From: Acidobacteriota bacterium
Lineage (GTDB): Bacteria > Acidobacteriota > Blastocatellia > Pyrinomonadales > Pyrinomonadaceae
Direction: 5' to 3'
NCBI GenBank assembly: GCA_025463125.1
Contig: JAOAPX010000124.1
Coordinates: 1-33,178 of the forward strand
Length of the DNA: 33,178 bases
Position 1 is the first letter of the stretch. Each line of letters begins with the position of its first letter. The position numbers were made by a program, and so were the translations under genes. A model generated the notes under the pieces. The model saw only the letters and a list, made by a program, of their open reading frames with translations, had not been told where the DNA came from and made no database searches. Positions 1 to 7,694 of the stretch are shown in pieces.

Positions 1-2262
1 CGCGATATACGCGTCGTCTAAAAAGCGGTCGATTTCGTATTCGGCGTCGGCGGTTGTTTTGCCGATCAAGTTTAGTTCGGCGCTGGCATCTTCGGTGTCG
101 AGCCTTAAATTCGAGCTTTTCGCCTGATTTTGCAGTTTCTCGCCCAAAGATGTGTTTTTCTGCGTTTCGTTTTCGACGACGGCTTGCAGATTTTTTATTT
201 TCTCGCGCAGGCGCATTCCGCCGACCAAGACCTCAGCGACTTCTTTGTCCATTCGCTCGACGACGCCGACGTTGCCGAAGCTCGTTCTCACTTTCGAGCC
301 GACCGCGATGGGTTTGTTCGCCGCTTGCGCTTCATTATCCGTGTTTGAATCGTCCTGCGCGGCGAAAATAGACGATTTATTTTTCGCCTGCGGATTTTGA
401 ACTTTCGTTAAAATCGCCCGGTTAAGTTCGGCTTTTCGCGCCAGGCGTTCTTTATCGAGTTTTGCTTTGAGAGCTTTATCTTCGATAGATTGAACGAAAG
501 TTTTCGACTGGCGGTCGAATTCCTCGATTGTCCGCGCGAGTTCCTGTTCAAACTGGCGGCGGCGTTCTTTTTCTTTTTTGCGCGCTTCTATGTCCAGAAT
601 TGCGTATTTCTGCGCGACGGCTTCGCGTTCTTCTTCGAGAGCGCGGCGCAAATCCGAGGCGTTTGTCGTTTCGGTTTGCAGCTGCCGCAAATAATTTTCG
701 GCTTCCTTGGCGGAAATATCCAGATTGCGGCGAGCCGTTTCGATAACGTCGCTGCCGATTCCGAAACGCCTTGCGATCTCGATTCCAGAAGACGCGCCCG
801 CGAGCCCGACCAGAAGGCGATAAGTCGGCTGCAGAGTTTTTTCGTTGAATTCGACCGAAGCGTTTATCACGTTTTCATCGTTTGCCGCGTAGATTTTAAG
901 CCCTCGGTAATGCGTCGAGGCGATAACCTGCGCGCCGCATCTCCGGCGGAAATAATCGACGATCGCGACGCCGAGAGCCGAGCCTTCGTCCGGGTCGGTG
1001 CCGGTTCCGACTTCGTCGAGCAAAACCAGCGACGGCGAAACGCATTCGCGCATCATCCCGGCGATGTTCGACATATGCGATGAAAACGTCGAAAGATTTG
1101 CCGCGAGCGATTGATGATCGCCGATGTCCGCCAAAACCGATTTATAAAAGGGAATTCGAGCTTCTGTTGCGGGCACGGGCAAACCGGAAATCGCCATCAG
1201 GCTCAAAAGTCCTGCGGTTTTCATCACGACGGTTTTTCCGCCCGCGTTCGCGCCGGAAATTATCATCACGGGATTTTCCCCGGTTAAACGAAAAGAAACC
1301 GGCACGATTTCGTGTTCGCTTTCGCGCAGATTTTCTTCCAGAAGCGGATGACGCGCCTCGGTTAAATCGAGCGTTTCATCTTCGGAAATCTCGGGCACGA
1401 TAGCGCGGAAAGAACGCGCGAACTCGACTTTCGCCTTGATAAAGTCCAGTTCCGCTACCGCTTCGACCGCCGCTTCGATCGCCGGAAGCTGATTTCTTAA
1501 TTCTTCGGTCAGGCTGTATAAAATTCTGGCAACTTCGCGTTCTTCCTTGCCTTTCAAATTTTGCAGCTCGTTGTTGGCTTCGATCGCTTCGAGCGGTTCG
1601 ACGAAAACCGTCGCGCCCGACGACGAAAACCCGTGCGCGACGCCGCCGACTTTGCCGCGAAAATCCGCTTTGACCGGAATGACGTAACGCTCGTTGCGCA
1701 TCGTTACGATCTGATCCTGAATCGCGTCGCCCGCCGAGCGCATCGTGCTTTCCAAAGCTTTTTGCAAACGTCCGCGCTGATTGTTGATTTCGCGCCGCAA
1801 TCGCGCAAGCTCCGGCGAAGCCGAATCATCGATTTCTCCGCTCGGCAAAAGTTTTTGATTGATTTTCTTGATCGCTTCAAACAAAGTCGGCGGCAAATTC
1901 TCGACCGTTCGCCAAAGCGTCGGCGCAAATTCCTTTTCCGGCTGAATCGCCGAGCGCGCGAACAGCGCTTGATTACAAAGCCGCGTGATTTCCAGAAGCG
2001 TCAAGGGGTCGAGCGTCGCGTTGCGAATGCGCAAAATCGCCAGCGCGTTTTCCGGTTCGGCGACTTCCGAAAAATACCACGAAACCTGTTTTTCTTCGTT
2101 AAGCCGAATCGTTTCGGCAACGGCGCGCAAATCGTTTTCGAGTTCCAGCCTGCTGGTTAAAGGGCGCAAATTTTCCAGCCGCGCATATCCCATCGGCGTT
2201 TGCGCGCGGCGCGCCACGAGCGCGAGAAGTTTTTCGTATTCTAAAGTTGAAAGCGATTGCAT
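1..2262 (-). CDS. mutS2: Endonuclease MutS2 (DNA mismatch/recombination ATPase), 3' end cut by window edge
   Basis: Reading the minus strand from the ATG at 2262 gives an uninterrupted frame of 754 codons to base 1. It shows a MutS-like core, a Walker A GANAGGKT at residues 337-344 (1254-1231) and a Walker B LLDEVGTGTDPD near 1030-990. A long charged linker follows, then the beginning of a C-terminal Smr domain (ELNLIGKTTADAEYEIDRFL, bases about 78-19). MutS2 proteins are usually about 780-800 residues, so roughly 50-60 residues of Smr are missing off the left edge. The family suppresses homologous recombination or helps rescue collided ribosomes; which applies here cannot be told. No good Shine-Dalgarno precedes the ATG; instead a 16-bp tandem repeat sits there. 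The Smr motif reads LNLI rather than the LDLR described for some nucleolytic Smr domains. Confidence 0.95.
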   Translation of the reverse strand, partial: MQSLSTLEYEKLLALVARRAQTPMGYARLENLRPLTSRLELENDLRAVAETIRLNEEKQVSWYFSEVAEPENALAILRIRNATLDPLTLLEITRLCNQALFARSAIQPEKEFAPTLWRTVENLPPTLFEAIKKINQKLLPSGEIDDSASPELARLRREINNQRGRLQKALESTMRSAGDAIQDQIVTMRNERYVIPVKADFRGKVGGVAHGFSSSGATVFVEPLEAIEANNELQNLKGKEEREVARILYSLTEELRNQLPAIEAAVEAVAELDFIKAKVEFARSFRAIVPEISEDETLDLTEARHPLLEENLRESEHEIVPVSFRLTGENPVMIISGANAGGKTVVMKTAGLLSLMAISGLPVPATEARIPFYKSVLADIGDHQSLAANLSTFSSHMSNIAGMMRECVSPSLVLLDEVGTGTDPDEGSALGVAIVDYFRRRCGAQVIASTHYRGLKIYAANDENVINASVEFNEKTLQPTYRLLVGLAGASSGIEIARRFGIGSDVIETARRNLDISAKEAENYLRQLQTETTNASDLRRALEEEREAVAQKYAILDIEARKKEKERRRQFEQELARTIEEFDRQSKTFVQSIEDKALKAKLDKERLARKAELNRAILTKVQNPQAKNKSSIFAAQDDSNTDNEAQAANKPIAVGSKVRTSFGNVGVVERMDKEVAEVLVGGMRLREKIKNLQAVVENETQKNTSLGEKLQNQAKSSNLRLDTEDASAELNLIGKTTADAEYEIDRFLDDAYIA

Positions 2263-2266
2263 ATTT

Positions 2267-2314
2267 TTAAGCGAAATAAAACTTAAGTGAAATAAAAGTT
2301 AAGTGAAATAAAAG
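2267..2314. repeat. 16-bp tandem repeat, three copies, just upstream of mutS2
   Basis: Unit TTAAGTGAAATAAAAG occurs at 2283-2298 and 2299-2314 identically, and with two differences at 2267-2282. The array begins 5 bp from the mutS2 start codon and so occupies its translation initiation region. No function is known. Confidence 0.9.
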
Positions 2315-2711
2315 CCTGCCCGTCACGAGAAGGAACGGAAAATTTTTCTATCCGAAAAGTTAAGGATACAAGAATAGAACTGACGCCCGCAATACGCGTT
2401 TATCAATGTTCGGGATTGTTTGAGAGCATTATATCTTTTAACTTTTTCATTCTTTAAACAATCGCGAATCAATTTCTCTGAATTTCACCTTTTACTCCTC
2501 GACCGCGACAGGCTCAAAGTTTTTTTTATTTAGATCTGTATTTAGTTGTATTTAGATAGAAACAATGGAACGCAAGTTGCTGAAAGATTGCTGAAACCTT
2601 TTGGAAAGCCTTTTATTACCGGGTTTAAGCCGTAAAATGTTCGTAATACATACTCAAACGGCGCGTCTGAAATTGGTTTCGATACAAAAAAACGTTCGGG
2701 AGCTTTTAGGA
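2315..2711. other. Long intergenic region between divergent mutS2 and the secreted repeat protein
   Basis: No convincing gene is seen. It is AT-rich and should carry the divergent promoters. It holds a loose inverted repeat GATTGTTT (2414-2421) / AAACAATC (2456-2463), three TATTTAG heptamers (2527-2555) and a doublet TTGCTGAAA (2577-2585, 2588-2596). An in-frame ATG at 2601 could extend the downstream gene but would put a 37-residue tail ahead of its signal peptide. Confidence 0.5.
2527..2555 (+). repeat. Three spaced TATTTAG heptamers
   Basis: TATTTAG at 2527-2533, 2539-2545 and 2549-2555, with start-to-start spacing of 12 and 10 bp, near one helical turn. They lie about 160-185 bp upstream of the secreted repeat protein, so they could be a regulator-binding array; this is inference. 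Confidence 0.45.
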
Positions 2712-3740
2712 ATGAATTACAAAACCCACAAAATACATTTCCAGCGAGTGCCGCTTTTATTTTTCGTCTTTTTGCTCGTTTTCTTTGCACCCTTCGAAGC
2801 GGCAGCAAACAATGAAACGGACAAGACCCGAAATCCGGCGGCGGATTTCGACGGCGACGGCAAATCCGATATTTCGGTATTTCGCCCGTCGGACGGCTAC
2901 TGGTATGTGTTGAACAGTTCGGGCGGATATTCGTTTACTAAATGGGGATTGGCAACCGACACGCCCGTGCCCGGAGATTATGACGGCGACGGGCGAACCG
3001 ATATTGCCGTTCATCGAAAAGGAACTCTGCTGCACGGCTTTATCGGTATCGCGGACAACGCCTGGTATATCCTTAGAAGTTCGGATAATACGGTTTCGGT
3101 CAATAATTGGGGAAAAGTTTCGGGTTATATATACGATAAGCCCGTTCCTGCCGATTACGACGGCGACGGCAAAACGGATTTAGCTATTTACAGGCAAAGC
3201 GACGCTATCGGCGCGCCGAGTTATTTCAGGATTTTGCAAAGTTCGGATAATTCCGTCGTTGAAAAAGAATGGGGAAGCACGACCGACGTTAAAGTTCCGG
3301 CGGATTACGACGGAGACGGAAAAGCCGATATAGCGGTTTACAGGGGTTACCCGCTTCCGGGAAATAATGAAAGCGGTTTTTGGTTTATTTTGCAAAGCTC
3401 TACGGGAAAGACAAAAATCGAGCGTTTCGGGCTGATGGACGATAAACCGGTTCCGGCGGATTATGACGGCGACGGGAAAACGGATATTGCCGTCTGGCGA
3501 CAGTCGGACGGCAGATGGTATCGCATTAACAGCAGTAACGGCTCATTTGATACGACGCAATTCGGACTTGCGGAAGACAAAGCGACGCCCGGCGATTACG
3601 ACGGCGACGGACGCGCGGATATTGCCGTTTTTCGTCCTTCCGAAGGCGTCTGGTATTTGCTCCGTTCAACAAGAGGTTTTACGGCGCAAGCGTTCGGTTT
3701 GAGCGGCGATCTGCCGGTAGAAAACGCTTTTATTCGTTAA
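2712..3740 (+). CDS. Secreted six-repeat FG-GAP/VCBS-like protein
   Basis: Probable extracellular or surface protein of 342 residues. From the chosen ATG (2712, preceded by GGGAG at 2698-2702) there is a basic N-terminus, a strongly hydrophobic stretch (about residues 13-26) and an AAAN cleavage region, i.e. a Sec signal peptide. The rest is six repeats of roughly 45-60 residues. Each has a calcium-binding-like DxDGDGxxD loop, then 'I-A-V-x-R-x-S-D-G-x-W-Y', a serine-rich turn and 'FG/WG...D.PVP'. Such loops in FG-GAP/VCBS proteins bind Ca2+ and the repeats usually fold as beta-propellers. The same module forms the C-terminus of the large protein at 29717-32824. No catalytic domain is seen. 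The frame is open upstream to an ATG at 2601, but the signal peptide supports 2712. Specific role unknown. Confidence 0.85.
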   Translation: MNYKTHKIHFQRVPLLFFVFLLVFFAPFEAAANNETDKTRNPAADFDGDGKSDISVFRPSDGYWYVLNSSGGYSFTKWGLATDTPVPGDYDGDGRTDIAVHRKGTLLHGFIGIADNAWYILRSSDNTVSVNNWGKVSGYIYDKPVPADYDGDGKTDLAIYRQSDAIGAPSYFRILQSSDNSVVEKEWGSTTDVKVPADYDGDGKADIAVYRGYPLPGNNESGFWFILQSSTGKTKIERFGLMDDKPVPADYDGDGKTDIAVWRQSDGRWYRINSSNGSFDTTQFGLAEDKATPGDYDGDGRADIAVFRPSEGVWYLLRSTRGFTAQAFGLSGDLPVENAFIR

Positions 3741-3785
3741 TTAGCTTTGAAAAATTAGCTTTGAAAATTAATTGGCTTTGAAAAT
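3741..3785. repeat. 14-bp repeat, three copies, directly after the stop codon
   Basis: TTAGCTTTGAAAAA (3741-3754), TTAGCTTTGAAAAT (3755-3768) and TTGGCTTTGAAAAT (3772-3785). The first two are tandem; the third follows 3 bp later. The rest of the gap to the next gene (3786-3952) shows nothing clear. Confidence 0.85.
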
Positions 3786-3952
3786 TGAAAAGGCGATTTT
3801 TACGATTTTTAATTTACGGCGTTCCATTTCTATCCGCATATAACTGTCTTTGCTAATGAGGCGCGGAAAGTGATGAGGTTCTTAAAGTTGTATTAAGACA
3901 TTTATTTCTCTCGTCGTCTCCGAGCTTTTCCCGCGTCCCTGTTGCGAAAACG

Positions 3953-4354
3953 TTAATTAGTTGCCAGGAAACGAGATCGAACTTCCGGCGTCGGCAGCAT
4001 ACAGGCTTCCTGTTTGCCGAACATCGCGTAGCGATATTTGGCGAAAAGCTTGTAAAAACCGTCGCGGATAAAGCCCGGTACAATTATCAAACGGTAAAAC
4101 CAAGACCATCTGCCTTCGAGTTTTCTCGCGATTCTTAAAGCGGCGGTCGAATGCGTGTAAACTTTTCCGTCCTCGATCAGTATTACCGAATCGGTTTGCG
4201 CTTTGTCAACGCCGTTTTCCCGCAGCAGCTTTTCGCCTATTTCCGATTGCAGCGGGGCGAATTTAAAGTAGCCGGTTTTATCGCGCTCAATAATAAAATT
4301 CACCGACCCGTTACAAAAATTACAGACGCCGTCGAATAAGATAATTGCACTCAT
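3953..4354 (-). CDS. DCC-family (DUF393) thiol-disulfide oxidoreductase-like protein
   Basis: A 133-residue protein that opens with the hallmark of the DUF393/DCC1-like family: hydrophobic strand, then DGVCNFC (D8, C11, C14) and 'N-F-I-I-E-R-D'. It continues with 'FAPLQS', 'ILIEDGKVYTHSTAAL' and a hydrophobic 'YRLIIVPGFIRDGFYKLFAKYRY', which is the family's usual order and length. The CxxC pair suggests redox activity; the family is named as thiol-disulfide oxidoreductase on that basis, with little biochemistry. No signal peptide, so probably cytoplasmic. It stands alone, convergent with the secreted protein and divergent from the amidohydrolase operon, with about 200 bp on either side. Confidence 0.9.
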   Translation of the reverse strand: MSAIILFDGVCNFCNGSVNFIIERDKTGYFKFAPLQSEIGEKLLRENGVDKAQTDSVILIEDGKVYTHSTAALRIARKLEGRWSWFYRLIIVPGFIRDGFYKLFAKYRYAMFGKQEACMLPTPEVRSRFLATN

Positions 4355-4549
4355 AATCTTAATTTTAGACGTTAAAAGACGATTGGTAAATACAAAAAAA
4401 ATATTTGCAATTTGAAACCATTTCCATTATCTTTCCGTAAGAAGCATTCAAAACAGTTCTGAAACAACTGAGAAGACAAAACAGGTTGATTAATCTTTTG
4501 TATTCCCCTACTGACTTCTTTGTCTTTTTTATTTCTCCTTTAAAACTTT

Positions 4550-6223
4550 ATGAAAATTAGGTTTATTTTACCGGCATTGTTGGCTGTAGGTTCGCTTTTT
4601 AGCCTATCGGCTTCGGCACAAAGTTACTCGATTACAAATGCGCGCATCGTTACCGTTTCCGGCGCAACCATTGAAAACGGAACGGTTGTCGTGCGCGACG
4701 GTTTGATCGAATCGGTCGGCGCGAATCTGAAACCGCCCGCCGACGCGCAAGTTTTTAACGGCAGCGGTTTAACGGTTTATCCCGGCTTTTTCGACACTTT
4801 AACAAGCCTCGGAATGCAAGCTCAGGCTGCCGCGACCGGGCGAGGTCAGGGCGGCGGACCAGCCGCGCAGGCTCAAACGCCGCAAAACGTTTCGAATTCA
4901 AATTACGCGGGCGGTCTGCGTCCCGAAGAATCGGCGATCGACGAGCTCAAAGCGGGCGAAGCCCAGTTTGAAACAAACCGCAACGCAGGTTTTACGACGG
5001 TCGTAACGGTCGGGCGCAGCGGGATTTTCAACGGTCAATCGGCGGTAATCAATTTAGCCGGCGACAGCGTCTCGTCGATGGTCGTCAAAACGCCTTTTGC
5101 CGAACACGTTTCTTTTACGACGATTCGCGGAACTTACCCGTCGTCGCTGCTCGGAACGTTTTCCGCTTTAAGACAGATGCTTTTAGACGCGCAGCGCCAC
5201 CAGGAATTGCAAAAATTGTACGCGGCAAACCCGGTCGGCATGAAGCGCCCGGAAGATGATAAATCGCTCGAAACTTTGATCTCGGTCTTGAACGGGCAAA
5301 TGCCGATTGTTTTCAACGCCAACCGGGAGATTGAAATCATTCGCGCGCTTGACCTGGCAAAAGAATTTAATTTGAAAGCGATAATCGCGGGCGGACAGGA
5401 ATCTTGGAAAGTCACAGAACGTCTGAAAACGCAAAAAGTTCCGGTGCTGCTTTCGCTTAATTTTCCGAAACGCACCGCGGCGGCTTCGGCTGAAGCCGAT
5501 CCGGAAAGCATAGACGTGCTTCGGCTGCGCGCCGAAACGCCGAAAACGGCAGCGAAACTGGCGCAGGCAGGAGTTAAGTTCGCGTTTCAATCGGGCGGAT
5601 TGACGACGCTCAACGATTTTTACGCGAACGCCGGAAAATCCGTCGAAAACGGTTTGTCGAAAGACGCGGCGGTTCGGGCGATGACTTTGAGCGCGGCTGA
5701 GATTTTAGGCGTTGAAAATCGTCTCGGTTCGATTGAAAAAGGCAAAATCGCTAACTTAACCGTTGTTCGCGGCGACATTCTCGGAAAAGATAAAACCGTC
5801 ACGCACGTGTTTGTTGACGGTAAGTTGTTTGAACAAAAAGAAAAACCGGCGACACCGGCGGGCGGGCGCGGCGCGGCTGGACGCGGCACGACGCCTGACG
5901 CTGCTACGGCTGTCTCCGCAATTGCGGCGGTCGGCGGCAATTACAGTGTTACGATCGACATTCCGGGACAGCCTTTGAGCGGAACGTTTGCATTTACGCA
6001 GCAGGGCGCGATTTTATCAGGCACGATACAAACGCAGCTCGGAACTTCGCCGATCAAAGACGGCAAAGTGACGGCGGAAGGCTTTACTTTTTCTTCGAGC
6101 GTCGAATTCGGCGGCTCGACCATCGAAATCATCGTCAAAGGCACGGTTTCAGGCAATCAAATCAGCGGCACGATTGACTCGCCGCAAGGAGCGATTCCGT
6201 TTTCAGGAACGAAAAATCCGTAA
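4550..6223 (+). CDS. Exported amidohydrolase-fold protein lacking metal ligands, with C-terminal beta domain
   Basis: First of three adjacent paralogues; 557 residues. A Sec signal peptide (cleavage near ASA-QS, residue 24) is followed by the small beta domain typical of imidazolonepropionase-like amidohydrolases ('ITNARIVTVSGATIENGTVV'), a TIM-barrel-like middle and the closing 'AEILGVENRLGSIEKGKIANLTVV'. The metal ligands are gone: the usual DAHSH reads DTLTS (residues 82-86), the second His pair reads 'FNAN', the next His region reads 'GGQESWK', and the strand-8 Asp region reads 'SGGL'. Residues about 455-557 form an extra glycine/threonine-rich, beta-rich tail of unknown function. The leader before the ATG is pyrimidine-rich without a clear Shine-Dalgarno. 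Probably a non-hydrolytic periplasmic protein, perhaps structural or partner to the middle paralogue; this is inference. Confidence 0.85.
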   Translation: MKIRFILPALLAVGSLFSLSASAQSYSITNARIVTVSGATIENGTVVVRDGLIESVGANLKPPADAQVFNGSGLTVYPGFFDTLTSLGMQAQAAATGRGQGGGPAAQAQTPQNVSNSNYAGGLRPEESAIDELKAGEAQFETNRNAGFTTVVTVGRSGIFNGQSAVINLAGDSVSSMVVKTPFAEHVSFTTIRGTYPSSLLGTFSALRQMLLDAQRHQELQKLYAANPVGMKRPEDDKSLETLISVLNGQMPIVFNANREIEIIRALDLAKEFNLKAIIAGGQESWKVTERLKTQKVPVLLSLNFPKRTAAASAEADPESIDVLRLRAETPKTAAKLAQAGVKFAFQSGGLTTLNDFYANAGKSVENGLSKDAAVRAMTLSAAEILGVENRLGSIEKGKIANLTVVRGDILGKDKTVTHVFVDGKLFEQKEKPATPAGGRGAAGRGTTPDAATAVSAIAAVGGNYSVTIDIPGQPLSGTFAFTQQGAILSGTIQTQLGTSPIKDGKVTAEGFTFSSSVEFGGSTIEIIVKGTVSGNQISGTIDSPQGAIPFSGTKNP

Positions 6224-6286
6224 GTGACATTTCCGTCGCCGGCTGAAAACCGATGACGGATCTTTCAGATGATATCTGCTAACAAT

Positions 6287-7693
6287 ATGAAGAAAATAAC
6301 GACTCTTTTCTTAACGATTTTATTTATTGCAACGGTTTCGGGCTCGTCCGTTTACGCTCAGGCGCAAAAAAATGAAGTTTTAATTCGCAACGCAACAATT
6401 TTGACCGCCTCGCGCGGCACATTGCAAAACACGGATATTCTCATTCAAAACGGAAAAATCACGAAAATCGGCACCAACTTAAAAGCTTCGGCAAACGCGA
6501 TCGTTTTTGACGGTACGGGAAAATTCGTGACGCCCGGCATCATCGACGCTCACTCGCACACGATGCTCGACGCGATCAACGAAATTTCTTCGAGCGTTAC
6601 GTCGATGACCAACGTTCGGGACGTTTTAAATCCGACGGACATATCGATTTACCGCGCGCTTGCCGGCGGCGTGACGACAGCAAATCTGCTTCACGGTTCG
6701 GCAAATCCGATCGGCGGGCAAAACACGGTCGTGCGTTATAAATTCGGTCGTCCCGTTGAAGAATTCGTTTTTCCGGGCGCGCCTCCGGGAATAAAATTCG
6801 CGCTCGGCGAAAACCCGAAACGCATCGGCTCAAACCCGCAGCCCGGACAAACGCCGCGCTACCCGATCACGCGCATGGGCACGATGGAAGTTATCCGCGA
6901 CGCTTTTATCCGCGCACGCGATTACAAGCAGTCATGGGACGATTTCCGCGCTAAAAAGACCAGGGTTCAGCCGCGGCGCAATCTCGAACTCGAACCGCTC
7001 GTTGAAATTCTCGAAGGCAAACGCCTTGTCCATGCTCACGGCTATCGTTCGGACGAGCATCTGAATTTGCTTTTGATCGCCGACGAGTTCGGGTTCAAAA
7101 TTCAAACTTTGCAGCACGCGCTCGAAGCTTACAAAATCGCGCCGGAAATCGCTAAACGCGGAACGGCGGCTTCGGTTTTCGCCGACAGCTGGTCTTACAA
7201 GCTCGAAGCTTACGACTCGATTCCGTATAACGCGGCGATTTTATGGAAAAACGGCGTTAACGTTTCGATCAATTCCGATTCCGACGAACGCGCGCGCCGT
7301 CTTAATTTAGACGCGGCGAAAATAATGAAATACGGCGGCGTTCCCGAAGAAGAAGCCTTGAAAATGATTACCCTTAACCCGGCGAAACAGCTCGGAATCG
7401 ACAAGCAAACCGGTTCCGTCGATATTGGAAAAGATGCCGATTTAGTGATTTGGACGGCGCACCCGTTCAGCGTTTATTCGCGTCCGGAAATCACGATGAT
7501 CGAAGGAACGGTTTATTTCGATCGCGGAAGAGACGTCTTACAACGCGCCGAAATCGCCAAAGAACGCGAAGCGCTCGAAAAATTGGACGTAAATAAAGCT
7601 CCGGGAAGCGGCGCGACGCAGCCGCGCGTTCCAAGCGAAAGAAGAATCGAAGAACGCGACGAAGCCGATCTCGTCAACGGAGGAAATCATTAA
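6287..7693 (+). CDS. Exported metal-dependent amidohydrolase (imidazolonepropionase-like)
   Basis: Middle gene of the triplet; 468 residues from the ATG at 6287, which gives a clean signal peptide (MKKITTLFL...VYA-QAQ). An in-frame ATG at 6269 would add six residues. Unlike its neighbours it keeps the catalytic set: DAHSH (H89, H91), 'VHAHGYRSDEH' (H249/H251), 'QHALEAYK' (H277) and 'INSDSDE' (D331 or D333). It also has the 'GIKFALGENPKR' segment characteristic of this subfamily, where a lysine may bridge the metals. Such enzymes hydrolyse amide or ring C-N bonds in peptides or nucleobase-like substrates; the substrate here cannot be predicted. The charged C-terminus (VPSERRIEERDEADLVNGGNH) ends 1 bp before the next ATG, so the two are translationally coupled. 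Confidence 0.9.
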   Translation: MKKITTLFLTILFIATVSGSSVYAQAQKNEVLIRNATILTASRGTLQNTDILIQNGKITKIGTNLKASANAIVFDGTGKFVTPGIIDAHSHTMLDAINEISSSVTSMTNVRDVLNPTDISIYRALAGGVTTANLLHGSANPIGGQNTVVRYKFGRPVEEFVFPGAPPGIKFALGENPKRIGSNPQPGQTPRYPITRMGTMEVIRDAFIRARDYKQSWDDFRAKKTRVQPRRNLELEPLVEILEGKRLVHAHGYRSDEHLNLLLIADEFGFKIQTLQHALEAYKIAPEIAKRGTAASVFADSWSYKLEAYDSIPYNAAILWKNGVNVSINSDSDERARRLNLDAAKIMKYGGVPEEEALKMITLNPAKQLGIDKQTGSVDIGKDADLVIWTAHPFSVYSRPEITMIEGTVYFDRGRDVLQRAEIAKEREALEKLDVNKAPGSGATQPRVPSERRIEERDEADLVNGGNH

Positions 7694-7694
7694 A

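Noticed and set aside
54-2290. Many open plus-strand frames (e.g. 490-1083, 1561-2160)
   Set aside because: They lie antisense to the continuous mutS2 frame, have arginine/phenylalanine-rich sequence without domains, and follow from the codon bias of the real gene.
2542-2808. 88-codon minus-strand frame overlapping the signal peptide of the secreted repeat protein
   Set aside because: No family resemblance; overlaps the ribosome site and signal peptide of the better supported plus-strand gene.
2267-3785. Direct repeats considered as a CRISPR array
   Set aside because: Units are adjacent or nearly so, have no spacers of 25-40 bp, and no cas genes are present.
5183-5590. Open frames antisense to the first amidohydrolase (5134-5511, 5183-5590)
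   Set aside because: Mirror frames of a clear coding gene, without ribosome sites or domains.
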